A stretch of 64,000 nucleotides of DNA, from the NCBI RefSeq assembly GCF_003429095.1, contig NZ_QVTE01000012.1, forward strand, positions 29,865 to 93,864. Direction: 5' to 3'. This document shows positions 38,075-46,353 of the stretch, piece by piece. The translations under genes were made by a program, and so were the position numbers. Position 1 is the stretch's first letter; each line of letters begins with the position of its first letter. The stretch is from Peribacillus saganii (GTDB lineage: Bacteria; Bacillota; Bacilli; Bacillales; DSM-1321). The notes below the pieces were generated by a model. That model ran no database searches and had not been told where the DNA came from. It saw only the letters and a list, made by a program, of their open reading frames with translations.

Positions 38075-39309
38075 TCGCTTTTTCCGATAATAGCCAGTCT
38101 TCTCGTTTTTTCTTTAATAGCTTCCAGATCTACTTTAATTCGGGCTACACCTGTATCCATTGCTGCCTGTGCAACGGCTGCCGCTACCTCTGGAGCCACC
38201 CTCTCATCGAATGGGCCTGGGATTACGTAATCGGCATTTAGTTCCTCTGGGTTAATCAGGCTCGCGATCGCCTCGACAGCAGCTACTTTCATTTTTTCAT
38301 TGATATGGGTTGCCCGGGCATCAAGCGCACCTCGGAAAATCCCTGGAAACGCCAGGACGTTATTCACCTGGTTAGGGAAGTCGGAGCGACCGGTTCCCAC
38401 TACCATAGCCCCTGCTCTTTTCGCATCTTCAGGCATAATCTCGGGTACAGGATTAGCCATTGCAAAAATGATTGGATCGACATTCATGGAGGCAACCATC
38501 TCTTCTGTCAGTGCGCCTGCAACAGAAACTCCTATAAAGACATCTGCACCCTTAATGACTTCCTCAAGGCTTCCCTCCTGTTTATCCTTGTTGGTCATTT
38601 TGGCAACCTGTTCCTTCACTTTATTCATTCCATACGGTCTGCCTTCAAATATGGCCCCTTTTGTATCACACATGATGATATCACGTACGCCATAGCTGTA
38701 TAAAAGCTTAATGATTGCGATTCCGGCAGCACCTGCACCATTTGCGACAACTTTAATTTCAGACATGGATTTGCCGACTATACGAAGCGCATTGACAAGA
38801 CCGGCAACCGTGACAATAGCCGTACCGTGCTGATCATCATGAAAAACCGGGATGTTCATTTCTTTCTTTAAACGTTCTTCAATTACAAAGCAGTTTGGAG
38901 CAGCAATATCTTCTAAATTCACGCCACCAAATGTAGGTTCAAGAAGCTTAACTGTTTCAATGATTTTTTCAACATCCGTTGTATTCAGGCAAATTGGAAA
39001 TGCATCTACCCCCGCAAAGCTTTTGAAAAGCACAGCCTTTCCTTCCATTACGGGCATAGCTGCTTCAGGACCGATATTTCCTAGACCAAGCACTGCAGTG
39101 CCGTCCGACACAACGGCAACAGTATTGCCTTTCATTGTATATTCATATACTTTCTCAGGTTTGTCATAAATATCCTTGCATGGTTCAGCTACTCCCGGAG
39201 AATAGGCCAGACTTAAATCCTCCGCGTTGCGGACAGTTACTTTTGATACCGTTTCCAATTTCCCCTGGTTTTCACGATGCATTTGCAGAGCTTCATCTCT
39301 TAATGTCAT
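38071..39309 (-). CDS. ytsJ: NADP-dependent malic enzyme (YtsJ type)
   Basis: 412 residues from the ATG at 39309 (SD AGAGGAG). Decarboxylates malate to pyruvate, giving NADPH. Motifs: catalytic Tyr in LAYSPGVAEPC, VVSDGTAVLGLGNIGPEA, metal-binding IPVFHDDQHGTAIV, NAD(P) loop VANGAGAAGIAI. It lacks the C-terminal phosphotransacetylase-like domain of enterobacterial MaeB. The longer reading frame to 39372 covers the operator and has no SD. It is first in malic enzyme-fadR-like-accD-accA. Confidence 0.95.
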   Translation of the reverse strand: MTLRDEALQMHRENQGKLETVSKVTVRNAEDLSLAYSPGVAEPCKDIYDKPEKVYEYTMKGNTVAVVSDGTAVLGLGNIGPEAAMPVMEGKAVLFKSFAGVDAFPICLNTTDVEKIIETVKLLEPTFGGVNLEDIAAPNCFVIEERLKKEMNIPVFHDDQHGTAIVTVAGLVNALRIVGKSMSEIKVVANGAGAAGIAIIKLLYSYGVRDIIMCDTKGAIFEGRPYGMNKVKEQVAKMTNKDKQEGSLEEVIKGADVFIGVSVAGALTEEMVASMNVDPIIFAMANPVPEIMPEDAKRAGAMVVGTGRSDFPNQVNNVLAFPGIFRGALDARATHINEKMKVAAVEAIASLINPEELNADYVIPGPFDERVAPEVAAAVAQAAMDTGVARIKVDLEAIKEKTRRLAIIGKSE

Positions 39310-39359
39310 ATTGCTCACTCCTCTAAAATGGTAAATAAAAGATTTATATAGGAATCTAA

Positions 39360-39372
39360 GTGGTCTGACCAC
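39360..39372. promoter_or_regulatory. FadR-type operator downstream of the malic enzyme promoter
   Basis: GTGGTCTGACCAC is a perfect 13-bp palindrome around one central base. It contains TGGTCNGACCA, the core of the E. coli FadR operator as I remember it. It lies about 9-21 nt downstream of the predicted start of transcription, where a bound repressor would block RNA polymerase. Confidence 0.75.
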
Positions 39373-39387
39373 GTATGTATACTATCC

Positions 39388-39415
39388 AATATAACATATC
39401 TAAGGTAGATGTAAA
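39388..39415 (-). promoter_or_regulatory. Sigma-A promoter of the malic enzyme cluster
   Basis: TTTACA (39410-39415), 16-nt spacer with an extended TG element, TATATT (39388-39393) on the minus strand. Confidence 0.7.
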
Positions 39416-39430
39416 GTTTATTTATTGAAA

Positions 39431-39500
39431 ATACAGCAGTGCTTTGAAACATCTTAATGCGAGAATCATAGGAATTCCGGCTTTCCCTTTCAAGCACTGC
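39431..39500 (-). terminator. Possible terminator of dnaE
   Basis: Arms GCAGTGCTT-GAAA and TTTCAAAGCACTGC pair with one bulge over a 40-nt loop; TGTATTTTC follows on the minus strand. The large loop makes it weak as a terminator. Confidence 0.45.
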
Positions 39501-39528
39501 CAGTGATAGATTATAAATTTGTCCGTCA

Positions 39529-42500
39529 CTATTTCTTATCCATTAGCCGAACGTTCTTTTCGCCCAGGATCATGCTAAGCTTTGTCAATAATTCAGCCCC
39601 AGGAGTTACCCAGTCTATAAGGGAAAGCTGAACATATCTATCTTCCCGCTCATAATAAAGCATTACTTTTGTTGCCCCGCTGTATTTCCGCAGTGTTTGT
39701 TTCAGTTTTTGCAGTGTATGGGCATTCTGTTGAGCCATTTCAATTTTCAAAAAAAGGCGAGCCCTGCTGCTATTCAAAATTTCTTTTAGATTTTCCGCAG
39801 AAAATGCCCGCTGTACAATGAGCTGTTTTTTCCCTTCCCGTTCTTCCATTGATCCCTGAAAAACCAATATGCTTCCTGCCTTAAGGGTATTAGCATGCTT
39901 TTTATAGACATCAGGAAAGACCACCGCTTCCAGTTCTCCCCCTTCGTCGCTTAGGGTCAGGAATGCCATTACTTCCCCTTTTTTTGTACGAATTGTCTTA
40001 AGGGAGGTTATATAGGCACCAATAAGAACCTTTGGATCTGTTGCAGCCAGAGCTGAAACAGTATCTGATGCTCCTGTTTCCTCCAATAACGCCTTAAAAG
40101 CGGAAACGGGGTGATCGGATAAGTACAGGCCCAGAGCTTCACGTTCCAGCGCAAGTTTATCCTCCAGCCGGATTGGCTCTACAACCATATACTTAGGCTT
40201 AATTGTCAGCCCTGCATCAGCAAATAAATCAAATTGATCATCATTCGGGTTAACCAGTTCAGAATGGCTTAATGCTACATCAAGGCTTGCTAACAAAGTT
40301 GCCCGGTCCTCCCCAAATTCATCAAAAGCCCCGGAATGCACTAGCATTTCAAGCACCTTCCGATTAATCGTCTTTCCTGAAATGCGAAGGCAAAAATCAA
40401 ACAAATCTGAAAACCATCTGTTTTTTCTCGCCTGGAATATCTCTCTTAAAGCTGCCCCTCCAATCCCTTTTATCGCAGCGAGACTATAACGGAGCCCTTC
40501 TTTTTCAACCGAAAATGGATATCCGCTGTGATTGATGGAAGGAGGAAGGATGTTCATTCCTTTGTGCTTTGCCTCCCTGACATATTGTGAGATTTTATCC
40601 TCATTCCCGATGACTGAGGTCATTAACGCAGCCATAAAATAATCCGGGTAATGGGCTTTTAAATAGGCAAGCTGGTATGCAATAAAGCTGTAGGCAACAG
40701 CGTGGCTCCTGTTAAAGCCATAATTAGCGAAGCGGACAATCATATCATATACATCATGTGAAATTTGTTCAGAGTATCCCATGCTCAAGGAACCTTTTAC
40801 AAAATGCTCCCTTTGCTGGTCCAGTACTTCCTTCTTCTTCTTTGAAACCGCCCGTCTCAGCAAATCTGCCTGACCTAATGAAAAACCTGCCATCCTGGAA
40901 GCGATCTGCATGATTTGCTCCTGATAGACAATAACACCATATGTATCCGTAAGAATATCCTTAAGGTCATGGTGTATATAATTAATGGGCTTGAGACCGT
41001 GCTTTCTTTCAATAAAGAGGGGGATGTTTTCCATCGGGCCCGGTCTGTATAGGGCGTTTACAGCCACAATATCCTCGAACCTCCCCGGCTTAAGCTTCAT
41101 GAGCACTTTTCTCATTCCTTCGGATTCCAGCTGAAAAATCCCGGTTGTTTCTCCCCGGCTTAAAAGCTCAAAGGTAGCTGGGTCATCAAGCGGAATTTTG
41201 GATATCTCCACGCTTTTCCCAATTCCTTTTTTAATGCTTGACATGATATTTTCCAGGAGTGTTAGATTCCGTAATCCAAGGAAATCCATTTTAAGCAGAC
41301 CTAATTCCTCCAGTACATCCATAGGAAATTGTGTTAAATGGATTCCTTCATGGCCCTCCTGGATGGCAATCAGATCTGTTAACGGCTGATCGCTGATGAT
41401 AACCCCGGCGGCATGTGTTGAAGTGTGCCTTGGCAAACCTTCAAGCTTTAGGGCCGTCTGAAAAACAGACCGGTTGATGCTGCTTTCAGCGACAAACTCC
41501 CTTAATCTTTGCGATTCTTTATAAGCTCCTTCCAATGTAATACCCAGTCTGGATGGAACTGTCCTAGAGAGCCGTTCCTGCTCTTTGGAATTTAAGCCAA
41601 ACACCCGGCCTACATCTCTTAAGGCAGCTTTTGCCGCCATTGTTCCGAACGTTATAATCTGAGCAACATGCAGTTCACCATATTTTGAAGCAACATAGGA
41701 AATCACTTCTTCTCGTCGATTATCGGGGAAGTCAATATCAATATCCGGCATTGAAATACGCTCCGGGTTCAAAAACCTCTCGAACAATAGCTTATGTTCA
41801 ATCGGATCTACATCCGTAATCGAGAGTACGTAAGCAACCATGGATCCAGCAGCAGACCCTCGACCGGGCCCGGTCAGTATATTTTTCTGCTTCGCGAATT
41901 TCATAAAGTCCCAGACTATCAGGAAATAATCACTGAATTTCATTTTCTTGATTATCCCCAATTCATAATACAGCCTTTCCCAATATGCTTTTGGAGCATT
42001 CGGATAACGCATCTCCAGCCCTTTTTCGCATACAGCCTCCAGCATTTCCTCTGCTGTCACGCCTTCATGTACCGGATATTTCGGAAGCAGCTGCCGATTA
42101 AGGGGAATTTCAACATTACATCGGCCGGCTATCTTTAACGTATTTTCAAGTGCATCAGGTACATCGCTGAAAAGGTCTGCCATTTTCCTGCCGTTTTTCA
42201 GGTAATGTTCCTTGGACTCCGGCTTAACCCTTTCTTCATCTGAAAGCTTGGCGCCGTCCCTTACAGCAAGCAAAACCTCATAAGCGAGAGAATCCTCCTG
42301 ACCAAGGTAGTATACTGGATTTACAGCAGCAAGCGGCGCTGCTGTCCGGCGGGAGAATTCAATAACCTTTCCATTCAATTCCTCTTCTCCGAGTACTGAT
42401 GTCCGTTGTATTGATAAATAGACGGAGTCACCGCCGAACATACTTTGCCATTTTTGAAGCGTTTGCTCAGCTCCTGTAATGTTTCCCCCTGCAAGCAGCT

Positions 42501-42894
42501 GCTCTATTTCCCCCTCTTTCCCGGGTGAAACAGCCAGCATTCCCCCTGCATAAGCCTTAAGCCATTTCTCCGGAATTCCCGACGGTGATTTCGTTTTGAT
42601 GGCGCTGCTGATTTTAAGCAGATTTTCATAGCCTGTAAGGTTTTTTGCAAGCAAAAGAAGAGGCCGGGATTCGTCTTGTCCGTTCACAACATCTGCAAGA
42701 AGGCCAAGCAATGGCTTGATTCCCTGTTTCTTGCACTCTTTATAAAAAGCAATAGACCCATACATCACATTCCTGTCCGTCAGGGCCAGTGCGGTAAATT
42801 CGTTTTTCTTTGCCTCTGCTACTAGATTTTCTATTTTTATTGTGCTTGAAAGTAAGCTATATCCGCTCTGAATATGGAGATGGATAAAAGACAT
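39529..42894 (-). CDS. dnaE: DNA polymerase III alpha subunit DnaE
   Basis: 1121 residues, near the 1115 of B. subtilis DnaE. This error-prone polymerase extends primers, mainly on the lagging strand, before PolC takes over. Order: N-terminal PHP domain (HLHIQSGYSLLSS; LALTDRNVMYG), the C-family polymerase core with catalytic PDIDIDFPDNRREE, GPGRGSAAGS, LYRPGPMENIP and GFNRSHAVAYS, a helix-hairpin-helix region, and a C-terminal OB fold (GEVMAFLTLSDEGGELEAV). No separate proofreading domain. SD GGGGGGTGAAAATC. Confidence 0.96.
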   Translation of the reverse strand: MSFIHLHIQSGYSLLSSTIKIENLVAEAKKNEFTALALTDRNVMYGSIAFYKECKKQGIKPLLGLLADVVNGQDESRPLLLLAKNLTGYENLLKISSAIKTKSPSGIPEKWLKAYAGGMLAVSPGKEGEIEQLLAGGNITGAEQTLQKWQSMFGGDSVYLSIQRTSVLGEEELNGKVIEFSRRTAAPLAAVNPVYYLGQEDSLAYEVLLAVRDGAKLSDEERVKPESKEHYLKNGRKMADLFSDVPDALENTLKIAGRCNVEIPLNRQLLPKYPVHEGVTAEEMLEAVCEKGLEMRYPNAPKAYWERLYYELGIIKKMKFSDYFLIVWDFMKFAKQKNILTGPGRGSAAGSMVAYVLSITDVDPIEHKLLFERFLNPERISMPDIDIDFPDNRREEVISYVASKYGELHVAQIITFGTMAAKAALRDVGRVFGLNSKEQERLSRTVPSRLGITLEGAYKESQRLREFVAESSINRSVFQTALKLEGLPRHTSTHAAGVIISDQPLTDLIAIQEGHEGIHLTQFPMDVLEELGLLKMDFLGLRNLTLLENIMSSIKKGIGKSVEISKIPLDDPATFELLSRGETTGIFQLESEGMRKVLMKLKPGRFEDIVAVNALYRPGPMENIPLFIERKHGLKPINYIHHDLKDILTDTYGVIVYQEQIMQIASRMAGFSLGQADLLRRAVSKKKKEVLDQQREHFVKGSLSMGYSEQISHDVYDMIVRFANYGFNRSHAVAYSFIAYQLAYLKAHYPDYFMAALMTSVIGNEDKISQYVREAKHKGMNILPPSINHSGYPFSVEKEGLRYSLAAIKGIGGAALREIFQARKNRWFSDLFDFCLRISGKTINRKVLEMLVHSGAFDEFGEDRATLLASLDVALSHSELVNPNDDQFDLFADAGLTIKPKYMVVEPIRLEDKLALEREALGLYLSDHPVSAFKALLEETGASDTVSALAATDPKVLIGAYITSLKTIRTKKGEVMAFLTLSDEGGELEAVVFPDVYKKHANTLKAGSILVFQGSMEEREGKKQLIVQRAFSAENLKEILNSSRARLFLKIEMAQQNAHTLQKLKQTLRKYSGATKVMLYYEREDRYVQLSLIDWVTPGAELLTKLSMILGEKNVRLMDKK

Positions 42895-43062
42895 AGATTT
42901 TCACCCCCCATTTTGAATTCTTTCTTTTATTATAGAACGGACACTCAAAAAAAGAAAATACGTTCTCATTTTCACTAAAGTTTTCTTCTACCCTGTGTAC
43001 ATAAATAGCAGTGTTTGTCCATATATAGTATTAAAGGACTTAATAGCTAAGGGATGATATGA

Positions 43063-43398
43063 ATGAAGGAAGCCTTTTTCCCAGCCTTTATGAACAGTTA
43101 TTTTATTGCACTCGGTGTTCTGCTGGGCGGTGCGCTTGTTGGCGGGCTGTCAGCATTTTTCACCGGACAGCCGCCGATAACTACGGTAGCACGCCTTTCG
43201 GAAAATTTAAGAATTTGGGCGATTGTTGCAGCGATTGGAGGAACCTTTGACGCTGTGTATAGCTTTGAGCGGGGAATTTTCAACGGTGAAACAAAGGATA
43301 TTTTAAAACAGGTTTTATTAATCCTTGCAGCGTTGGGCGGTGCTCAGACAGGCTCTACGCTTATTCATTGGCTGACACAGGAGAACATAACACCATGA
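43063..43398 (+). CDS. ytrH: YtrH, sporulation membrane protein
   Basis: 111 residues with three hydrophobic segments (about 10-33, 49-63, 82-100). Regions such as FMNSYFIALGVLLGGALVGG and RIWAIVAAIGGTFDAVYSFE match YtrH, reported to be needed for normal spore formation and made under sigma-E in B. subtilis. SD AAGGGATGA. It overlaps ytrI by ATGA, so the two are coupled. Divergent from dnaE as in B. subtilis. Confidence 0.9.
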   Translation: MKEAFFPAFMNSYFIALGVLLGGALVGGLSAFFTGQPPITTVARLSENLRIWAIVAAIGGTFDAVYSFERGIFNGETKDILKQVLLILAALGGAQTGSTLIHWLTQENITP

Positions 43399-43904
43399 GA
43401 ATACCTCCTTTATACCGGTCACCGGGCTGGCAGCGTTTTTTAGCAGGTGCCGCTCTTGGAGGTTTAGTCAGCTGGCTGATTTTTTTTTATATGTTTGGAA
43501 TTCTTCAGGAAAAGCAGATTAGCATGCTTTTGACACAGGAGACCGAAATTGAGGATTTGCGTAAAACGATAGAGATTTTAAAAGAGGAAGCAGATGATTT
43601 AAACGAGCTCGCTGAAACAAAGATGGTCATTGAAGATATTCAAGTACATCTCCTAAACAACAGAATATTTGATGATGCAGAAAGGCGGCTCAGTACCGCA
43701 CAAGTCCAAGACATGATCCGCGATGATTTACAGACCCAGCTGACAAAAGATGTGGAAACCGTCTATAAAGTTAGAGATTTATTAAAAAAATCGATTGAAA
43801 ATAAGACAATTGAAATGAATAAAAAGAGGTATCAGGCGGAGGTTACTGAAATTTTCTTCTACTCTACCCTTTCAATCGAGGTCAGGCTAAAGCAAATAAA
43901 ATAG
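43395..43904 (+). CDS. ytrI: YtrI, sporulation membrane protein
   Basis: 169 residues from the ATG at 43395, which overlaps the ytrH stop. One N-terminal membrane helix (about 18-40), then a coiled-coil (QETEIEDLRKTIEILKEEAD onward) and a C-terminal alpha/beta region. Family known for a sporulation role with YtrH; biochemical function unknown. SD GGAGAACATAACACC is weak, consistent with coupling. Confidence 0.88.
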   Translation: MRIPPLYRSPGWQRFLAGAALGGLVSWLIFFYMFGILQEKQISMLLTQETEIEDLRKTIEILKEEADDLNELAETKMVIEDIQVHLLNNRIFDDAERRLSTAQVQDMIRDDLQTQLTKDVETVYKVRDLLKKSIENKTIEMNKKRYQAEVTEIFFYSTLSIEVRLKQIK

Positions 43905-44119
43905 CCTGCAGCAGGATTATCTTCGCAAACCTAAAGGTTGCTATTTTAGCAAACGAGCTTTTTCGTAATAAAAAAGGAACGCTCATCGCTTGATCCGGAA
44001 TAAACTCTCTCTTAACTAAGACTATTATTGTTTATATTAGGCTGCTTTATTTATAACTCGTTTCGATAATTCAAGAAAAACTGTACTAAAAAGGCATTAA
44101 ATACGCGTGGAATTTGTCA
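43905..44119. other. Non-coding stretch downstream of ytrI
   Basis: AT-rich, no reading frame with an SD and no clear hairpin. A terminator for ytrHI is not obvious. Confidence 0.5.
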
Positions 44120-44315
44120 AGTTTTGACGAGAAATCAATATTTCTTAAAAGTCGCCGATAAGAATCGATAGTTGATGATTTATTTGCTTTTTCGATGATA
44201 AAATCGCGAAGTTGACAATAAAAATAGGATGCCTTTGCGGACAGTTAAGCCTTAAAAAATAGTTGATGATACTATGCAAAAAGTTGATTATAAAACTTCA
44301 AAGTGACGATACCCC
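44120..44315 (+). repeat. Degenerate tandem array, 20-bp period, core AGTTGATGATAAAA
   Basis: Units beginning at 44150, 44170, 44190 and 44210 are spaced exactly 20 bp (AGTCGCCGATAAG, AGTTGATGATTTA, TTTCGATGATAAAA, AGTTGACAATAAAA). Further units occur at 44261, 44282 and 44302 (AGTTGATGATACTA, AGTTGATTATAAAA, AGTGACGATACC), with an outlying one at 44120. There are no unique spacers, so it is not CRISPR. Confidence 0.7.
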
Positions 44316-44400
44316 ATTAATTTTTGAACATATCGTCTGCGACGTTATCCCGATAATAAGGTCCATCTTGAATCGGTTAAAAATGGCCCTAAAACAGAAA

Positions 44401-44449
44401 AAACCAAGCAAATTTTCGCTAATTTCAAACCAAAAAACTGCTTGGTTTT
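44401..44449 (-). terminator. Terminator of nrnA
   Basis: AAACCAAGCA / TGCTTGGTTT, a perfect 10-bp stem over a 28-nt loop, followed by TTTTTTCTG on the minus strand (counting the first stem T's). About 100 nt past the nrnA stop. Confidence 0.65.
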
Positions 44450-44548
44450 ACCAATTTTCAATCCTATACCTCATCTATCCACGATCTTGTTTCCCTCGGC
44501 CAAAAAACCTTTGAGGAATCACCTTACGCTGTTTCCGTTTTTGATGAT

Positions 44549-45493
44549 TTACTGCCCTGCTACTGCAAGTTGCATATCCCTGACTACCTTATCTGCATCA
44601 TCCCATGAATAAATGGATGCGCCGGACGCGAGCGGATGGCCTCCACCATTATACTTTTTGGCCACTCCGTTTATCACTGGACCCTTAGAACGCAGTCTTA
44701 CACGGATTACTTCATCCTCTTCAATAAAGAAAACCCAAGCCTTCATTCCTTTAACCGAGCCTAGGGCGCTTACAAGAAGCGAGGCTTCAGCGGTGGTTGC
44801 GTCAAATTGCTTTAATATATCTTTTGTGATGACCATTTTCCCTACTCCGCCAGAAACCATTTCAAAGTTTTGCAGAACATATCCATTCAAGCGGGTTACA
44901 TTAATTCCGACATCATACATGCCATCAAACATCTCTGTCCTCGAAAAATTGTAATGAATTAGTTCCCCTGCATAAAGAAATGTCTTTTCAGTTGTGCTCG
45001 GGTATAAGAACCGTCCCGTATCGCCAACAATTCCCCCGAACAGAAGGCGCGCTGCTTCGTCGCTCATTTTCAGTCCCCGGGATTTTCCAAACAGATAAAA
45101 TTCATATATCATTTCGCTGCAGGAGCTTGCATCCGTATCTACCCAGAGCAGGTCTCCGTATTGATCTTCATTTGGATGATGGTCTATTTTTATTAGCTTA
45201 TCGCCAAGAATATAGCGTCTGTCACATATCCTTTCTTCATTTGCCGTATCGCAAACAATGACCAAAGCCCCTTTATATGTATCATCGCTAATAACATCTA
45301 ACCGCTTCATAAAATGCAGAGTTTCTTCTTCCTTGCCGACTGTGTATACTTTTTTCGCTGGAAAGGAAGCCCTCAGTACTTCAGCAAGCCCGCATTGTGA
45401 ACCGTATGCATCCGGATCCGGCCTTACATGGCGGTGTAGAATAATTGTGTCATACTGTTGGATCGCTTCGAGGATTTCTTCTTTTACATTCAT
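44549..45493 (-). CDS. nrnA: NrnA (YtqI), DHH-family oligoribonuclease and pAp phosphatase
   Basis: 314 residues. Degrades 2-5 nt RNA oligomers and hydrolyses 3'-phosphoadenosine 5'-phosphate, a by-product of sulfate assimilation. DHH domain: HRHVRPDPDAYGSQ, IVCDTANEERICD, and the eponymous KIDHHPNEDQYG. The C-terminal DHHA1 domain holds KKYNGGGHPLASGAS. Manganese dependent. SD AAAGGAGAAACTCA before the ATG. Located between ytrI and ytpI as in B. subtilis. Confidence 0.95.
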   Translation of the reverse strand: MNVKEEILEAIQQYDTIILHRHVRPDPDAYGSQCGLAEVLRASFPAKKVYTVGKEEETLHFMKRLDVISDDTYKGALVIVCDTANEERICDRRYILGDKLIKIDHHPNEDQYGDLLWVDTDASSCSEMIYEFYLFGKSRGLKMSDEAARLLFGGIVGDTGRFLYPSTTEKTFLYAGELIHYNFSRTEMFDGMYDVGINVTRLNGYVLQNFEMVSGGVGKMVITKDILKQFDATTAEASLLVSALGSVKGMKAWVFFIEEDEVIRVRLRSKGPVINGVAKKYNGGGHPLASGASIYSWDDADKVVRDMQLAVAGQ

Positions 45494-45676
45494 TGAGTTT
45501 CTCCTTTACTACCAGGTATATATTTCTATTTAAGCAGAAAATGAAACCGATGAAAAGCCAGGCGGGTTAATAACTATAGCCATATTAGCGGTTTACCGTT
45601 AAAATAGTATATGGTTCATAAGATTTAAAAACTACCTAATTACAATCAAGTATTTTTATTGACCGGAGGATTAGTA

Positions 45677-45982
45677 ATGCCAATATTAGTCATTTTTATT
45701 GTTATCGCTTTCGCTTTTTATTTATTTTATAAAATTAAATATGTACGGACTAACAGACCCATGGAAAAGAAGTGGATCTCTGCTAAGTCTTCGATTGCAC
45801 TTGGATTATTCGTTACACTGTTTGGACTGAACCAGCTGTTTTTAAATCAGACAACCGTTGCCTATATTGTGGGGGCTGTTTTTATGATTCTCGGTGCAGT
45901 AAATATCCTGGGCGGCTATAAATCTTATAAATTCCACCTGCCTCATGCCATTAAAGAGGCTGAGGAACTTAGAAAAGCATAA
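45677..45982 (+). CDS. ytpI: YtpI family membrane protein
   Basis: 101 residues from the ATG at 45677 (SD CGGAGG, 7 nt spacing). Three hydrophobic segments: about 2-17, 36-53 and 58-78. Sequence KKWISAKSSIALGLFVTLFG and the amphipathic C-terminus (HLPHAIKEAEELRKA) match the YtpI family. Function unknown. Divergent from nrnA. Confidence 0.88.
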   Translation: MPILVIFIVIAFAFYLFYKIKYVRTNRPMEKKWISAKSSIALGLFVTLFGLNQLFLNQTTVAYIVGAVFMILGAVNILGGYKSYKFHLPHAIKEAEELRKA

Positions 45983-46043
45983 ACATCTTTTTGCTGGGCA
46001 GTATAGTCCAGCCCGATAATCTGTACGATAATAATTCAAGGAC

Positions 46044-46242
46044 CAAAAGCGCAAGCAACCTGGTATAAGGAACGTTGAGCGATTTCAGCACATCCTTTCA
46101 AAGCTGCCGTTTTGTTTCGTGCGATGTTGAGCTGCCGAAGTGTTCCTTCCTTATCCTGTGCCGACGTCGGCATTAGCACGTCCGTTGTGGGTATATTTTC
46201 AACGGAATAAAAGTTGCTGGGTGCCGGAGTTAGACCCTCCAC
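46044..46242 (+). repeat. Dispersed modular repeat, copy E (diverged)
   Basis: Start AAAAGCGCAAGCAACCTGGT, second module GTGCCGACGTCGGCATTAGC, end GGGTGCCGGAGTTAGACCC. It is more diverged than B and F, with an unrelated stretch in the middle. Located between the convergent ytpI and ytoI. Confidence 0.8.
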
Positions 46243-46287
46243 TTTTGTTATCCGCAACTTGTTGAATTTAAAATCTCCTAAAGCAGC

Positions 46288-46329
46288 AAAAAACCTTGTG
46301 CATGTCCCTCGGGAACTCACAAGGTTTTT
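46288..46329 (-). terminator. Terminator of ytoI
   Basis: AAAACCTTGTG / CACAAGGTTTT, followed by TTTGC on the minus strand; the T tract is good. About 25 nt after the ytoI stop. Confidence 0.9.
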
Positions 46330-46353
46330 ATGTTCCTTTTTTCAGGGAGTCTC

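Noticed and set aside
44120..44315. CRISPR array
   Set aside because: Units are 20 bp, degenerate and directly adjacent, with no unique spacers and no cas genes nearby.
43905..44548. A gene in the ytrI-nrnA gap (83-residue plus frame at 44263)
   Set aside because: It starts within the tandem array, has no SD, and contains the nrnA terminator.
46036..46320. 94-residue minus-strand open frame
   Set aside because: It overlaps repeat copy E and the ytoI terminator, and no SD is seen.
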